Assembly: GCA_020634935.1 (NCBI GenBank)
Contig: JACKAT010000090.1
Coordinates: forward strand, 1-9,967
Direction: 5' to 3'
Origin: Anaerolineales bacterium
GTDB lineage: Bacteria; Chloroflexota; Anaerolineae; 4572-78; J111
Length of the DNA stretch: 9,967 bases
In this document: in pieces, positions 1 to 5,643 of the stretch
How positions within the stretch are numbered: the stretch's first letter is position 1
Layout: each line of letters begins with the position of its first letter
The notes under the pieces: model-generated
Told to the model about the DNA's origin: nothing
The model's input: the letters and a program-made list of their open reading frames with translations, nothing else
Database searches by the model: none
Position numbers and translations under genes: made by a program

Positions 1-729
1 GGCTTGCATGGGGGGCATAGCCAGAGTTAGCCGGTACATATCGCGGACTTTGGTGAACATGCCGCCGGTGACATCCGTACCGTGCGAGCCGCCGAGCATC
101 GACTCAACCTCCTCCCAATTGGTCCGGTCGATATCCTCAATCAGCTCCGCCTCCGGATTAACGTTAGGATCAGCTTCGTACACGCCATCGACCTGCCCGG
201 CCAGAATAATGCGGCTGGGAGTCAACTCGCGGGCCAGGTTATCAAATAACACTTCCGTTGAAACGATGCTCATGCCTTGAGCGGCATCGACGCTGACATC
301 GCCATAAATTACCGGTACTAAATCGTGTTTGAGGGCTTCCTTCAAGGGGAAGGTCTCAAAATACATCAACTGCTCACCGCGTGTGCGGGTGCTGGCCGAC
401 GGTTGGAAGCGGATAGCCGGGACGCCGGCCCGGCGCAGCGCGTTGACCACAATGTGGTTGAGTTCGGCGGCGGCGTGGGCGACTTCGGCAAAGCCCAGCC
501 AGCTATCAGACGCAACCGCCCCTTTATGAGTTTGATAGCGAGCGGCCGCCTCGTGCCCAAACGAGCCTGAGCCGTGCCCAATGATTAACCGCAGATCGTC
601 ACCCCGTTCCGTGAAGGCGCTTTTTATTTCCAGAGCCAACCGCTCGATCACCTCCGGCCGGGCCGTAAACGGTTTAGTTTTGTCGGTAATGACCGATCCG
701 CCCAGTTTTAGCAGAATTAATTCAGACAA
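1..729 (-). CDS. Isopentenyl phosphate kinase (partial, C-terminus beyond window)
   Basis: Amino-acid-kinase-fold enzyme that phosphorylates isopentenyl phosphate to isopentenyl diphosphate with ATP in the cytosol, the last step of the alternative mevalonate pathway. I read 243 codons without a stop on the minus strand. An N-terminal LKLGGSVITDK motif (residues 7-17) carries the phosphate-binding Gly-Gly and lysines. GHGSGSFGH (51-59) ends in the histidine that marks IPKs within the kinase superfamily. Further blocks are PVIYGDV (139-145), VDGVYEADP (180-188) and the late GTDVTGGM..K motif (217-227). Family members are about 250-270 residues, so only some 15-30 residues should lie outside the window. 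The start is TTG at 727-729, chosen for its well-spaced GAGGGAG ribosome binding site. The gene is divergent from moaC. A fosfomycin-kinase-like or glutamate-5-kinase-like enzyme is the main alternative, but the SFGH motif favours IPK. Confidence 0.85.
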   Translation of the reverse strand, partial: MSELILLKLGGSVITDKTKPFTARPEVIERLALEIKSAFTERGDDLRLIIGHGSGSFGHEAAARYQTHKGAVASDSWLGFAEVAHAAAELNHIVVNALRRAGVPAIRFQPSASTRTRGEQLMYFETFPLKEALKHDLVPVIYGDVSVDAAQGMSIVSTEVLFDNLARELTPSRIILAGQVDGVYEADPNVNPEAELIEDIDRTNWEEVESMLGGSHGTDVTGGMFTKVRDMYRLTLAMPPMQA

Positions 730-737
730 GATATGTA

Positions 738-744
738 CTCCCTC
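738..744 (-). promoter_or_regulatory. Ribosome binding site that decides a TTG start
   Basis: On the minus strand GAGGGAG lies 8 bases before TTG at 729. No ATG or GTG stands in frame at a comparable position, so this site is what fixes the TTG as the start of the isopentenyl phosphate kinase gene. Confidence 0.7.
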
Positions 745-824
745 AGAAATAAGATGGGAACGGTCAAGGCGGTACCCTAACCTATCCCTGGAAATTTCAA
801 TTAGCAGGCAATTTTACTGCAAAG

Positions 825-838
825 CCCCCATTTTGGGG
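825..838. repeat. Small inverted repeat in divergent intergenic region
   Basis: CCCCA and TGGGG (826-830 and 834-838) form a 5-bp stem with a TTT loop, about 40 bases upstream of the moaC -35 box and in the leader side of the divergent kinase gene. It could be an operator or chance; nothing decides between them. Confidence 0.25.
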
Positions 839-875
839 AATCGACCAAAAACCCAATTGCGGTTCATTTACCAGT

Positions 876-905
876 TTGGCAACCTCCCCCAAAATTTGCT
901 ATAAT
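876..905 (+). promoter_or_regulatory. Sigma-70-type extended -10 promoter for moaC-moaDE-rnc
   Basis: The -35 box TTGGCA (876-881) and the -10 box TATAAT (900-905) are separated by 18 bases. A TG one base upstream of the -10 box gives an extended -10 element, TGCTATAAT. Transcription would start near 911-913, leaving a leader of only about 25 bases before moaC. That is too short for a molybdenum-cofactor riboswitch, so regulation, if any, is probably by a DNA-binding protein. Confidence 0.75.
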
Positions 906-935
906 CCTCACAAACTATGTACAAAGGACAATTCA

Positions 936-1424
936 ATGCCCCTGACCCATTTCGATGACCAAGGCCGCGCCCGGATGGTTGATGTCGGCCACAAAGCGGA
1001 TACGCCGCGGGAAGCCGTGGCCAAAGGGCGCGTGCGGTTAAAACCGGAAACCCTGACTCTCATCCGCGACGGGGGCATCAAGAAGGGCGACGTGCTGGCG
1101 GTGGCTCAGGTCGCCGGTATAATGGCCGCCAAGCGAACGCACGAGTTAGTGCCGATGTGCCACCCGTTGATGCTGACGCACGTTAGCCTCCAATTTGAAA
1201 CCCAACCGGCCGACGACCCCAACGGTCTGGCTACCATTGAGATTAGCGCCACCGTCCGCACCACCGGCAAAACCGGCGTCGAGATGGAAGCGCTGACCGC
1301 CGTCAGCGTGGCCGGCTTGACCATTTATGATATGTGTAAAGCCGTGGATCGAGCAATGCAAATCGATGCCATCCGCCTGGTGAAAAAAAGCGGCGGTAAA
1401 AGCGGCGACATCGTCTTGGAGTAG
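936..1424 (+). CDS. moaC: Cyclic pyranopterin monophosphate synthase MoaC
   Basis: Cytosolic enzyme of molybdenum cofactor biosynthesis that converts the GTP-derived cyclic intermediate made by MoaA into cyclic pyranopterin monophosphate. The 162-residue product matches the usual MoaC length of about 160. It has the substrate-binding MCHPLMLTHV block, the KTGVEMEALTAVSVAGLTIY core, the DMCKA motif holding the catalytic Asp and Lys pair known from E. coli MoaC, and the closing KKSGGKSGD motif. I start it at ATG 936, preceded by AAAGGA at 7 bases. A longer in-frame reading from 876 would begin inside the promoter and is not used. The stop lies 4 bases before the moaD-moaE fusion, so the two are very probably co-transcribed and supply consecutive steps. 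moaA is not in the window. Confidence 0.95.
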   Translation: MPLTHFDDQGRARMVDVGHKADTPREAVAKGRVRLKPETLTLIRDGGIKKGDVLAVAQVAGIMAAKRTHELVPMCHPLMLTHVSLQFETQPADDPNGLATIEISATVRTTGKTGVEMEALTAVSVAGLTIYDMCKAVDRAMQIDAIRLVKKSGGKSGDIVLE

Positions 1425-1428
1425 ACCC

Positions 1429-2130
1429 ATGAAAGTAACGGTTAAACTATTTGCCCGATTACGGGAATTGACCGGCGCCGGCAGCCTGGATCGGACCTTA
1501 GCGGATGAGGCTACGATTGCCGATTTAATTCAATCGTTACAGCAAGAGTTTCCTAAATTGGCCGAAGCCGCGCCTAAAACCATTATCTCAGTCAATCAGG
1601 AATTTGCCGATCTGAGCACGCCTCTGGCTGAAGGGGATGAAGTGGCCCTGTTTCCGCCCGTAAGCGGCGGCAGCGGCGCCGAACCAGCAAAATTCGCCAT
1701 CACCTTCGATCCGATCAGCCTGGATGAAATGGCTACCAGAGTAGTCAAACCGGAGACCGGCGCAGTGGCCGTCTTTGGAGGGGTGGTGCGCAATGTCTCG
1801 ATGGGCAAGGATGTCGAGCGGCTGGAGTACGAAGCCTACGAAGAGATGGCCGTGACCAAGTTAAAACAGGTGGCCGCCGAAGCGCGCCAGCAGTGGCCTA
1901 AAATTGTCGATATCGCCATTGTGCAGCGCATCGGCCGGCTCGAAGTGGGCGAAAACGCCGTGGTCGTAGCCGTTTCCAGCCCGCATCGGGGCGACGGCTG
2001 TTTTGAGGCTTGCGCTTACGCGATCAATCGCCTCAAGGAAATTGTCCCCATTTGGAAAAAAGAGTTCGGCCCCGATGGAGACGAGTGGATCGAGGGCGAC
2101 TACTTGCCTTCAACGGCGGATGCTCAGTAA
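1429..2130 (+). CDS. MoaD-MoaE fusion, molybdopterin synthase
   Basis: Both subunits of molybdopterin synthase in one 233-residue chain; the enzyme inserts two sulfurs into cyclic pyranopterin monophosphate to make molybdopterin. Residues 1-81 are a ubiquitin-fold MoaD domain ending in FPPVSGG, the Gly-Gly tail that must be adenylated and thiocarboxylated. Residues about 88-233 are MoaE. They contain GAVAVFGGVVRN (with the conserved Arg at 121), the IGRLEVGE and VSSPHRGD blocks, and RLKEIVPIWKKE, whose K203 and K210 have the spacing of the two active-site lysines of E. coli MoaE. The Gly-Gly at 80-81 is internal and followed by SGAEP, so activity should need cleavage after G81, as reported for the fused MoaX of Mycobacterium tuberculosis. 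The ribosome binding site GGAG overlaps the end of moaC. Confidence 0.93.
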   Translation: MKVTVKLFARLRELTGAGSLDRTLADEATIADLIQSLQQEFPKLAEAAPKTIISVNQEFADLSTPLAEGDEVALFPPVSGGSGAEPAKFAITFDPISLDEMATRVVKPETGAVAVFGGVVRNVSMGKDVERLEYEAYEEMAVTKLKQVAAEARQQWPKIVDIAIVQRIGRLEVGENAVVVAVSSPHRGDGCFEACAYAINRLKEIVPIWKKEFGPDGDEWIEGDYLPSTADAQ

Positions 2131-2154
2131 ATATGGACCAAGAGAGAGAATGCT

Positions 2155-2856
2155 ATGCAACCCATTACCGTGGCTGAAACCGGCCTGAACCTGACCTTTA
2201 AGAATAAGGCTCTGTTACAACGCGCCTTAACCCATCGCTCTTACCTAAATGAAAACCCGGACTACCCCTTGGAAGATAACGAACGCCTGGAATTTCTAGG
2301 GGATGCCATTTTAGATTTCATCATCGGCGAATATCTCTACCACCGATTTCCGGAGATGGCCGAAGGCCGGTTGACGAATCTCCGTTCGGCGCTGGTACGA
2401 ACCGAGCGGCTGGCCTATTTTGCCGGCCTGATTAATTTAGGCGATTATCTTTATCTAGGCCACGGCGAAGACGAAAGCGGCGGCCGGCAGCGAGCCGCTA
2501 TCCTATGCGACGCCTTTGAAGCGCTCATTGGCGCGCTTTATTTAGACAAAGGGGTTGAACCAACCCGTGACTTTGTCTACGATCTGATTGAGCCAAGTTT
2601 GGAAGAAATCTTAAACTCAGACTCGGAGAAAGATGCCAAAAGCCAGCTTCAGGAGGTCGCCCAAAGTCATTACCAATTGACCCCCACCTATCGCACCGTT
2701 AACGAGGAAGGGCCAGACCACGCCAAAGAGTTTACCGTTGAAGCAATGATTGGGGAGCAAATCTATGGTCGGGGCAAAGGTTATAGCAAACAAACCGCCG
2801 CGCAGGCCGCTGCGCAACGGGCGCTCGATGCTCTGCGTCAGGAGTTAGGCATTTAG
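2155..2856 (+). CDS. rnc: Ribonuclease III
   Basis: Double-strand-specific endoribonuclease that processes ribosomal RNA precursors and structured mRNAs. The 233-residue protein has the standard bacterial layout. The catalytic domain (about 10-155) carries the signature NERLEFLGDAILD (42-54), with metal ligands E43, E46 and D50, and CDAFEALIGALYLDKG (118-133), with D119 and E122. A double-stranded-RNA-binding domain (about 160-230) ends in the typical GKGYSKQTAAQAAAQRALDAL helix. The usual Ser after GD in the signature is Ala here, a common variant. The start ATG 2155 is preceded by an AGAGAGA-type weak ribosome binding site. The gene follows the moaD-moaE fusion by 24 bases with no terminator between, so it is probably read through from the moa promoter. 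Its stop codon lies inside the stem of a small hairpin. Confidence 0.96.
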   Translation: MQPITVAETGLNLTFKNKALLQRALTHRSYLNENPDYPLEDNERLEFLGDAILDFIIGEYLYHRFPEMAEGRLTNLRSALVRTERLAYFAGLINLGDYLYLGHGEDESGGRQRAAILCDAFEALIGALYLDKGVEPTRDFVYDLIEPSLEEILNSDSEKDAKSQLQEVAQSHYQLTPTYRTVNEEGPDHAKEFTVEAMIGEQIYGRGKGYSKQTAAQAAAQRALDALRQELGI

Positions 2857-2870
2857 GGCTTCTAGCCCTA
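2854..2870 (+). terminator. Hairpin at the end of rnc
   Basis: TAGGGCT and AGCCCTA (2854-2860 and 2864-2870) form a perfect 7-bp stem with a TCT loop; the first three bases are the rnc stop codon. No T-tract follows, so termination by this hairpin alone is uncertain. mRNA 3'-end protection is an alternative role. Confidence 0.4.
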
Positions 2871-2887
2871 TGACATTGGGGTTTATA

Positions 2888-2907
2888 CGTCAAAGTGAAC
2901 TTTGACG
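2888..2907. terminator. Hairpin between convergent rnc and rlmI-like genes
   Basis: CGTCAAAG and CTTTGACG form a perfect 8-bp stem with a TGAA loop, 31 bases past the rnc stop and 21 bases past the end of the facing methyltransferase gene. Its position between convergent genes suits a two-way terminator, but neither side has a clear T-tract. Confidence 0.45.
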
Positions 2908-2928
2908 CTCCTCAGCCATTAAATTTGG

Positions 2929-4122
2929 CTACCAAACCCGGCAAACCAATCCTTTTAGATATTCTGACTCAGGGCAGGTGAGTAAAACGGGATGGTCGGA
3001 GCCTTGCGATAACCGCTCGATGATCTGGACGGTCCGGCTCGCATCGAGCGACGCGCCAAAGAGGATTTTTTGAAAGAGGTCGGAACTGACGACCCCAGAG
3101 CAAGAAAACGTAATTAAGATACCGCCCCGCTTTAGCAACTTCATCGCCAACAGATTAATATCTTTATAACCGTGGGATGCCTTTTCCACGTTGCGTTTGC
3201 TGTGGGCAAACTTAGGGGGATCTAAAACGATGACATCAAATTTCCAACCGGCTTCCCGATAAGCCCGCAAGACATCAAACACATCGGCGGCTGAGTAAAC
3301 ATCTTCGCGTCCGTTGAAGCCATTGCGCAGCATATTGTTTTCAGCAATCTGCAAAGATCGCTCCGATGAATCGACATTGATCACCCGCGTTGCGCCGGCG
3401 CGAGCCGCATATACGGAAAAAGCTCCGGTATAGGCAAACGCGTTCAACACCTCTTTACCGGCAAAATATTTACTGGCCCTCATCCGGTTTTCGCGCTGGT
3501 CCAGATAAAAGCCGGTCTTATGGCCCAATTTAACATCGACCTGAAAGGTCAAGCCATTTTCGATAATCTCAATCAAATCGGGCGGAATCTCGCCCCAGAC
3601 CGGCCCGGTCACTGGTACCAATCCTTCCTTTTCGCGGCTATCGCTGTCGCTCCGCTCGTAGATACCTTGCGGTTCCACTAAATCCAACAAGGTATTGAGG
3701 ATAAATTTTCGGTTCTTCTCCGCCGCCAATGAAAGAAACTGCACCACCAACCAAGTACCGTATAAATCGGCGATAAATCCGGGCACCCCATCAGCCTCGG
3801 AATAGACCAGCCGGTAAGCATTAGTGCTCTGATCCTGCTTAAGGGCTAATCGACCCGCCACCGCCCGGCTGATCCGTCGCCGCCAAAACTCCTCATCGAT
3901 GGGGTCGTTGGGGTTCCAAGTCAGCAACCGCACACTAATTTGCGACTTTTCATTATAGATACCTCGGGCCACAAAGCGGGCTTTGCTGTTCCAAACATCA
4001 ACAACATCGCCGCTCTCAGGGTTGCCTTCTAGTCGATTGATGGCTCCTGAAAAGAGCCAGGGGTGCTTGTTCAGGACGGATTTTTCTCGATCTTTTTTTA
4101 GAATGACTTGTTTGGTGATCAT
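2929..4122 (-). CDS. rlmI: RlmI-like class I 23S rRNA (cytosine-C5) methyltransferase
   Basis: S-adenosylmethionine-dependent methyltransferase of the RlmI/YccW family, which in E. coli makes m5C1962 in 23S rRNA. The 397-residue length equals that of E. coli RlmI (396). The N-terminal part (about 1-85, with HPWLFSGAI at 20-28) is the PUA-type RNA-binding domain. The central region has the family motif GHKTGFYLDQREN (200-212). The Rossmann methyltransferase domain shows LNAFAYTGAFSVYAARAGA (226-244, SAM binding), VDSSERSL (acidic residue at the end of beta-2), LDPPKFA (300-306) and FSCSG (339-343), whose Cys is the expected catalytic nucleophile. The start ATG 4122 has GAGGA just upstream on the minus strand. 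It is a single-gene unit, convergent with rnc. Family assignment is firm; the exact target base is transferred from E. coli. Confidence 0.9.
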   Translation of the reverse strand: MITKQVILKKDREKSVLNKHPWLFSGAINRLEGNPESGDVVDVWNSKARFVARGIYNEKSQISVRLLTWNPNDPIDEEFWRRRISRAVAGRLALKQDQSTNAYRLVYSEADGVPGFIADLYGTWLVVQFLSLAAEKNRKFILNTLLDLVEPQGIYERSDSDSREKEGLVPVTGPVWGEIPPDLIEIIENGLTFQVDVKLGHKTGFYLDQRENRMRASKYFAGKEVLNAFAYTGAFSVYAARAGATRVINVDSSERSLQIAENNMLRNGFNGREDVYSAADVFDVLRAYREAGWKFDVIVLDPPKFAHSKRNVEKASHGYKDINLLAMKLLKRGGILITFSCSGVVSSDLFQKILFGASLDASRTVQIIERLSQGSDHPVLLTCPESEYLKGLVCRVW

Positions 4123-4161
4123 AGATCCTCGATGGATGCGTGACTAGGGCTGACATTCCCC

Positions 4162-4184
4162 AAGATAGATTATTCTTCTATCTT
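4162..4184. repeat. Inverted repeat at the rlmI promoter
   Basis: AAGATAGA (4162-4169) and TCTATCTT (4177-4184) form a perfect 8-bp inverted repeat around 7 bases. It overlaps the proposed -10 box and start site of the minus-strand promoter, a position suited to an operator, or to a stem at the very 5' end of the mRNA. Confidence 0.45.
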
Positions 4185-4208
4185 AACCGACTGGCTGAAA
4201 ACAGTCAA
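4180..4208 (-). promoter_or_regulatory. Probable promoter of the rlmI-like gene
   Basis: On the minus strand TTGACT (4208-4203) and TAAGAT (4185-4180) are 17 bases apart, matching the -35 consensus at 5 of 6 and the -10 consensus at 4 of 6 positions. A start near 4173 would leave a leader of about 50 bases before the ATG at 4122. Confidence 0.5.
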
Positions 4209-4518
4209 TTTGTTAAATAAAGCTTCATCTGTTTCACAAGCTTTGAAAAAAGAACGAACGTAACCGGACCATTAAACAGATAAGAGTTATCAAAATATAG
4301 CTCAAGTGGGTTGCTGAACTTATTCAAGTGGGTATAGGTAAAAATGCTCAGCGATGATATCCTAGAAGGCGAGACGGTTAGGTCCGGACCTGATAGAGTA
4401 ATTAACATTATAGTCATATTATGATGTTAAAGATGCCGAAATTCGGTCTCTATCAGGTCTTATTTTATCAACACATTACATTTCTGTCTGGCCGTCCTGC
4501 GGAAAGGAACAATACCAT
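4209..4518. other. AT-rich spacer without a recognised gene
   Basis: Intergenic DNA between the divergent rlmI-like and stress-protein genes. A 70-codon reading exists on the minus strand (4205-4417), but it lacks a ribosome binding site and resembles no family, so I do not call it. The notable content is a compound inverted repeat at 4381-4459, described separately. I could not find a convincing -35/-10 pair for the rightward gene. Confidence 0.5.
4381..4459. repeat. Nested inverted repeats upstream of the stress-protein gene
   Basis: An outer pair GACCTGATAGAG (4387-4398) and CTCTATCAGGTC (4448-4459) is a perfect 12-bp inverted repeat. It encloses a perfect 7-bp pair TTAACAT/ATGTTAA (4402-4408, 4424-4430) and an 11-base hairpin CCGAA-A-TTCGG (4436-4446). 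The left arm overlaps the 10-bp palindrome GGTCCGGACC (4381-4390). The whole could fold into a branched structure. A MITE-like remnant, a regulatory RNA leader or protein operators are all possible. Confidence 0.6.
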
Positions 4519-5118
4519 ATGTCAACGACTGTGATCGCTTTATTTAAAAATCTGGATGACGCCAACCGGGCGCTAAAGGCGCTCAACGAGCAAGGTATCA
4601 GTAACTCTCAAATGAGTGTGATGGCTCGTGAAAATACGATCGAAGCACTAGCTCATGAAAAAGAACTGCAACAGGAAGCGTCCGAAGGCGTTATGGCCGG
4701 AGCCATAGGCGGAGCCTCATTTGGACTGTTTGCCGGATTGATCGCCGGCGTAGGTTCGCTTTTTATTCCGGGCATCGGCCCGGTCATTGCCGGAAGTACG
4801 CTGGCGACTCTCCTGGGGAGTTCAGCCGTCGGAGCCGGAATTGGGGCTGTGGCCGGAGGGGCTTTACTGGGTGGCTTGGTTAAGATGGGCATTTCACAAG
4901 AGGATGCGCAGATCTACGCCGAAGGGATCAAACGTGGCGGCATTCTAGTCACCGTCGATGTTTCCCCTGAACAAACGGATACCATAACCCACACGTTAGC
5001 CACAGCCGGGGCAGTAAGTATCGACTCCTTGCGTGATAAGTGGCAGGGCGAAGGCTGGCAGCAGTTTGACTCCACCGCCGAGCCAACCGCTGCCTACCCG
5101 ACGTTAACCATCGTATAA
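4519..5118 (+). CDS. YflT-like general stress protein with glycine-zipper core
   Basis: A 199-residue protein of the general-stress / low-temperature-induced type, function unknown at the biochemical level. The N-terminus (1-40, STTVIALFKNLDDANRALKA) is the beta-alpha fold of YflT-type heat-stress domains, which reads like a ferredoxin-like half domain. Residues about 57-120 are a long glycine- and alanine-rich hydrophobic stretch with GxxxG spacing (GAIGG, GAGIGAVAGG), a glycine zipper expected to insert in or associate with membrane. The C-terminal part returns to a soluble fold (GILVTVDVSPEQTDTITHTL) with a GW..FD ending. The start ATG 4519 follows AAGGAA at 9 bases. It is followed after 20 bases by a GlsB-like membrane gene, so the two probably form one transcript ending at the terminator near 5476. 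Confidence 0.75.
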   Translation: MSTTVIALFKNLDDANRALKALNEQGISNSQMSVMARENTIEALAHEKELQQEASEGVMAGAIGGASFGLFAGLIAGVGSLFIPGIGPVIAGSTLATLLGSSAVGAGIGAVAGGALLGGLVKMGISQEDAQIYAEGIKRGGILVTVDVSPEQTDTITHTLATAGAVSIDSLRDKWQGEGWQQFDSTAEPTAAYPTLTIV

Positions 5119-5138
5119 TTGTAACGGAGGATGCTTCG

Positions 5139-5423
5139 ATGACTATCCTGGATTTTATCTTGTTGATCATCATTGCCGCTGTTTGTGGCAGCATCGGTCA
5201 GGCCATAGCCGGTTATTCTTTAGGCGGCTGCTTGGTTTCGGCCGTTGTCGGGTTTATCGGCGCGTTGCTGGGGATGTGGGTCGCCCGGTTATTGGGCTTA
5301 CCGGTTTTCTTCTCAATTTCACTAGGCGGCGAGGATTTTCCCATCATTTGGTCAATTATCGGCTCCACTTTATTCGCCGTCATAATCGGGCTGCTAACGA
5401 GAAGGCGAGGACGGTTGGCTTAA
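5139..5423 (+). CDS. GlsB/YeaQ/YmgE family small membrane protein
   Basis: A 94-residue integral membrane protein of the transglycosylase-associated (GlsB/YeaQ/YmgE) family. Three hydrophobic helices can be seen, about residues 4-25, 28-50 and 68-86, with the typical glycine pattern (CGSIGQAIAGYSLGG, VVGFIGALLGMWVARLLGLP) and a positively charged end (LLTRRRGR). Most members are 80-95 residues, so this is full length. The molecular role is not established; members are often induced by stress or stationary phase. The start ATG 5139 has a strong GGAGG at 8 bases. It lies 20 bases behind the YflT-like gene, a pairing that suggests a shared envelope-stress role. Confidence 0.85.
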   Translation: MTILDFILLIIIAAVCGSIGQAIAGYSLGGCLVSAVVGFIGALLGMWVARLLGLPVFFSISLGGEDFPIIWSIIGSTLFAVIIGLLTRRRGRLA

Positions 5424-5445
5424 CCCTGGCGGGAACGGAGGGTTA
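5421..5445 (+). repeat. Inverted repeat at the end of the GlsB-like gene
   Basis: TAACCCT (5421-5427, beginning with the stop codon) pairs with AGGGTTA (5439-5445) over an 11-base loop. It precedes the stronger terminator at 5476 and may simply be a 3' leader stem. Confidence 0.35.
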
Positions 5446-5475
5446 CCCACCTAGCCTTTAATCGCAGCCGTTAAT

Positions 5476-5514
5476 AAAGACGCTGGTTAACGTACAAGTT
5501 GCCGGCGTCTTTTT
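5476..5514 (+). terminator. Rho-independent terminator of the stress-gene pair
   Basis: AAAGACGC (5476-5483) and GCGTCTTT (5505-5512) pair perfectly, and the stem continues inward by four more pairs, two of them G-U. A run of five T (5510-5514) overlaps the end of the stem. This closes the transcription unit of the YflT-like and GlsB-like genes and isolates the MarR-GNAT gene downstream. Confidence 0.85.
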
Positions 5515-5541
5515 GATTCCACGCCTTTATTATGAAGTTGT

Positions 5542-5570
5542 TTGACAAAAGCAATTATTTATTAGATAAT
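5542..5570 (+). promoter_or_regulatory. Near-consensus promoter of the MarR-GNAT gene
   Basis: TTGACA (5542-5547), a perfect -35 box, and GATAAT (5565-5570), 5 of 6 in the -10 box, are spaced by exactly 17 bases. Transcription should start near 5577, giving a leader of about 65 bases. So strong a promoter in front of a regulator gene normally implies repression, and the repeats overlapping it fit that. Confidence 0.8.
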
Positions 5571-5583
5571 AGCAACTATTGAT
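5551..5583. repeat. Probable operator repeats over the MarR-GNAT promoter
   Basis: GCAATTATTTAT (5551-5562) recurs as GCAACTATTGAT (5572-5583), 10 of 12 identical, with a 21-base period, about two helical turns. The same stretch contains an imperfect inverted repeat GCAATTAT-N7-ATAATAGC (7 of 8) and AATAG-CAA-CTATT (5568-5580). They cover the spacer, the -10 box and the start site, where a dimeric MarR protein would block RNA polymerase. Confidence 0.55.
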
Positions 5584-5631
5584 ATCACCTCTTAGAAAAA
5601 CCGCGCCGGATGACGAGCGCGACGTTCAGTC

Positions 5632-5637
5632 AAGGAG
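5632..5637 (+). promoter_or_regulatory. Ribosome binding site that decides the MarR-GNAT start
   Basis: AAGGAG ends immediately before an ATG at 5638 and 6 bases before a second in-frame ATG at 5644. Only the second has workable spacing, so translation should begin at 5644. Confidence 0.75.
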
Positions 5638-5643
5638 ATGACA

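Noticed and set aside
325..581. Several overlapping readings on both strands at 325-581
   Set aside because: They are other-frame shadows of the isopentenyl phosphate kinase gene, which reads through the whole interval on the minus strand with family motifs.
581..904. 107-codon plus-strand reading across 581-904
   Set aside because: It runs antisense to the kinase N-terminus and over the moaC promoter, with no ribosome binding site or recognisable domain.
876..935. Longer moaC with 20 extra N-terminal residues starting at 876
   Set aside because: The extension covers the -35 and -10 boxes, and the ATG at 936 has the proper ribosome binding site and gives the normal MoaC length.
4205..4417. 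70-codon minus-strand reading in the AT-rich spacer
   Set aside because: It has no ribosome binding site or family resemblance, and it overlaps the compound inverted repeat and the rlmI promoter.
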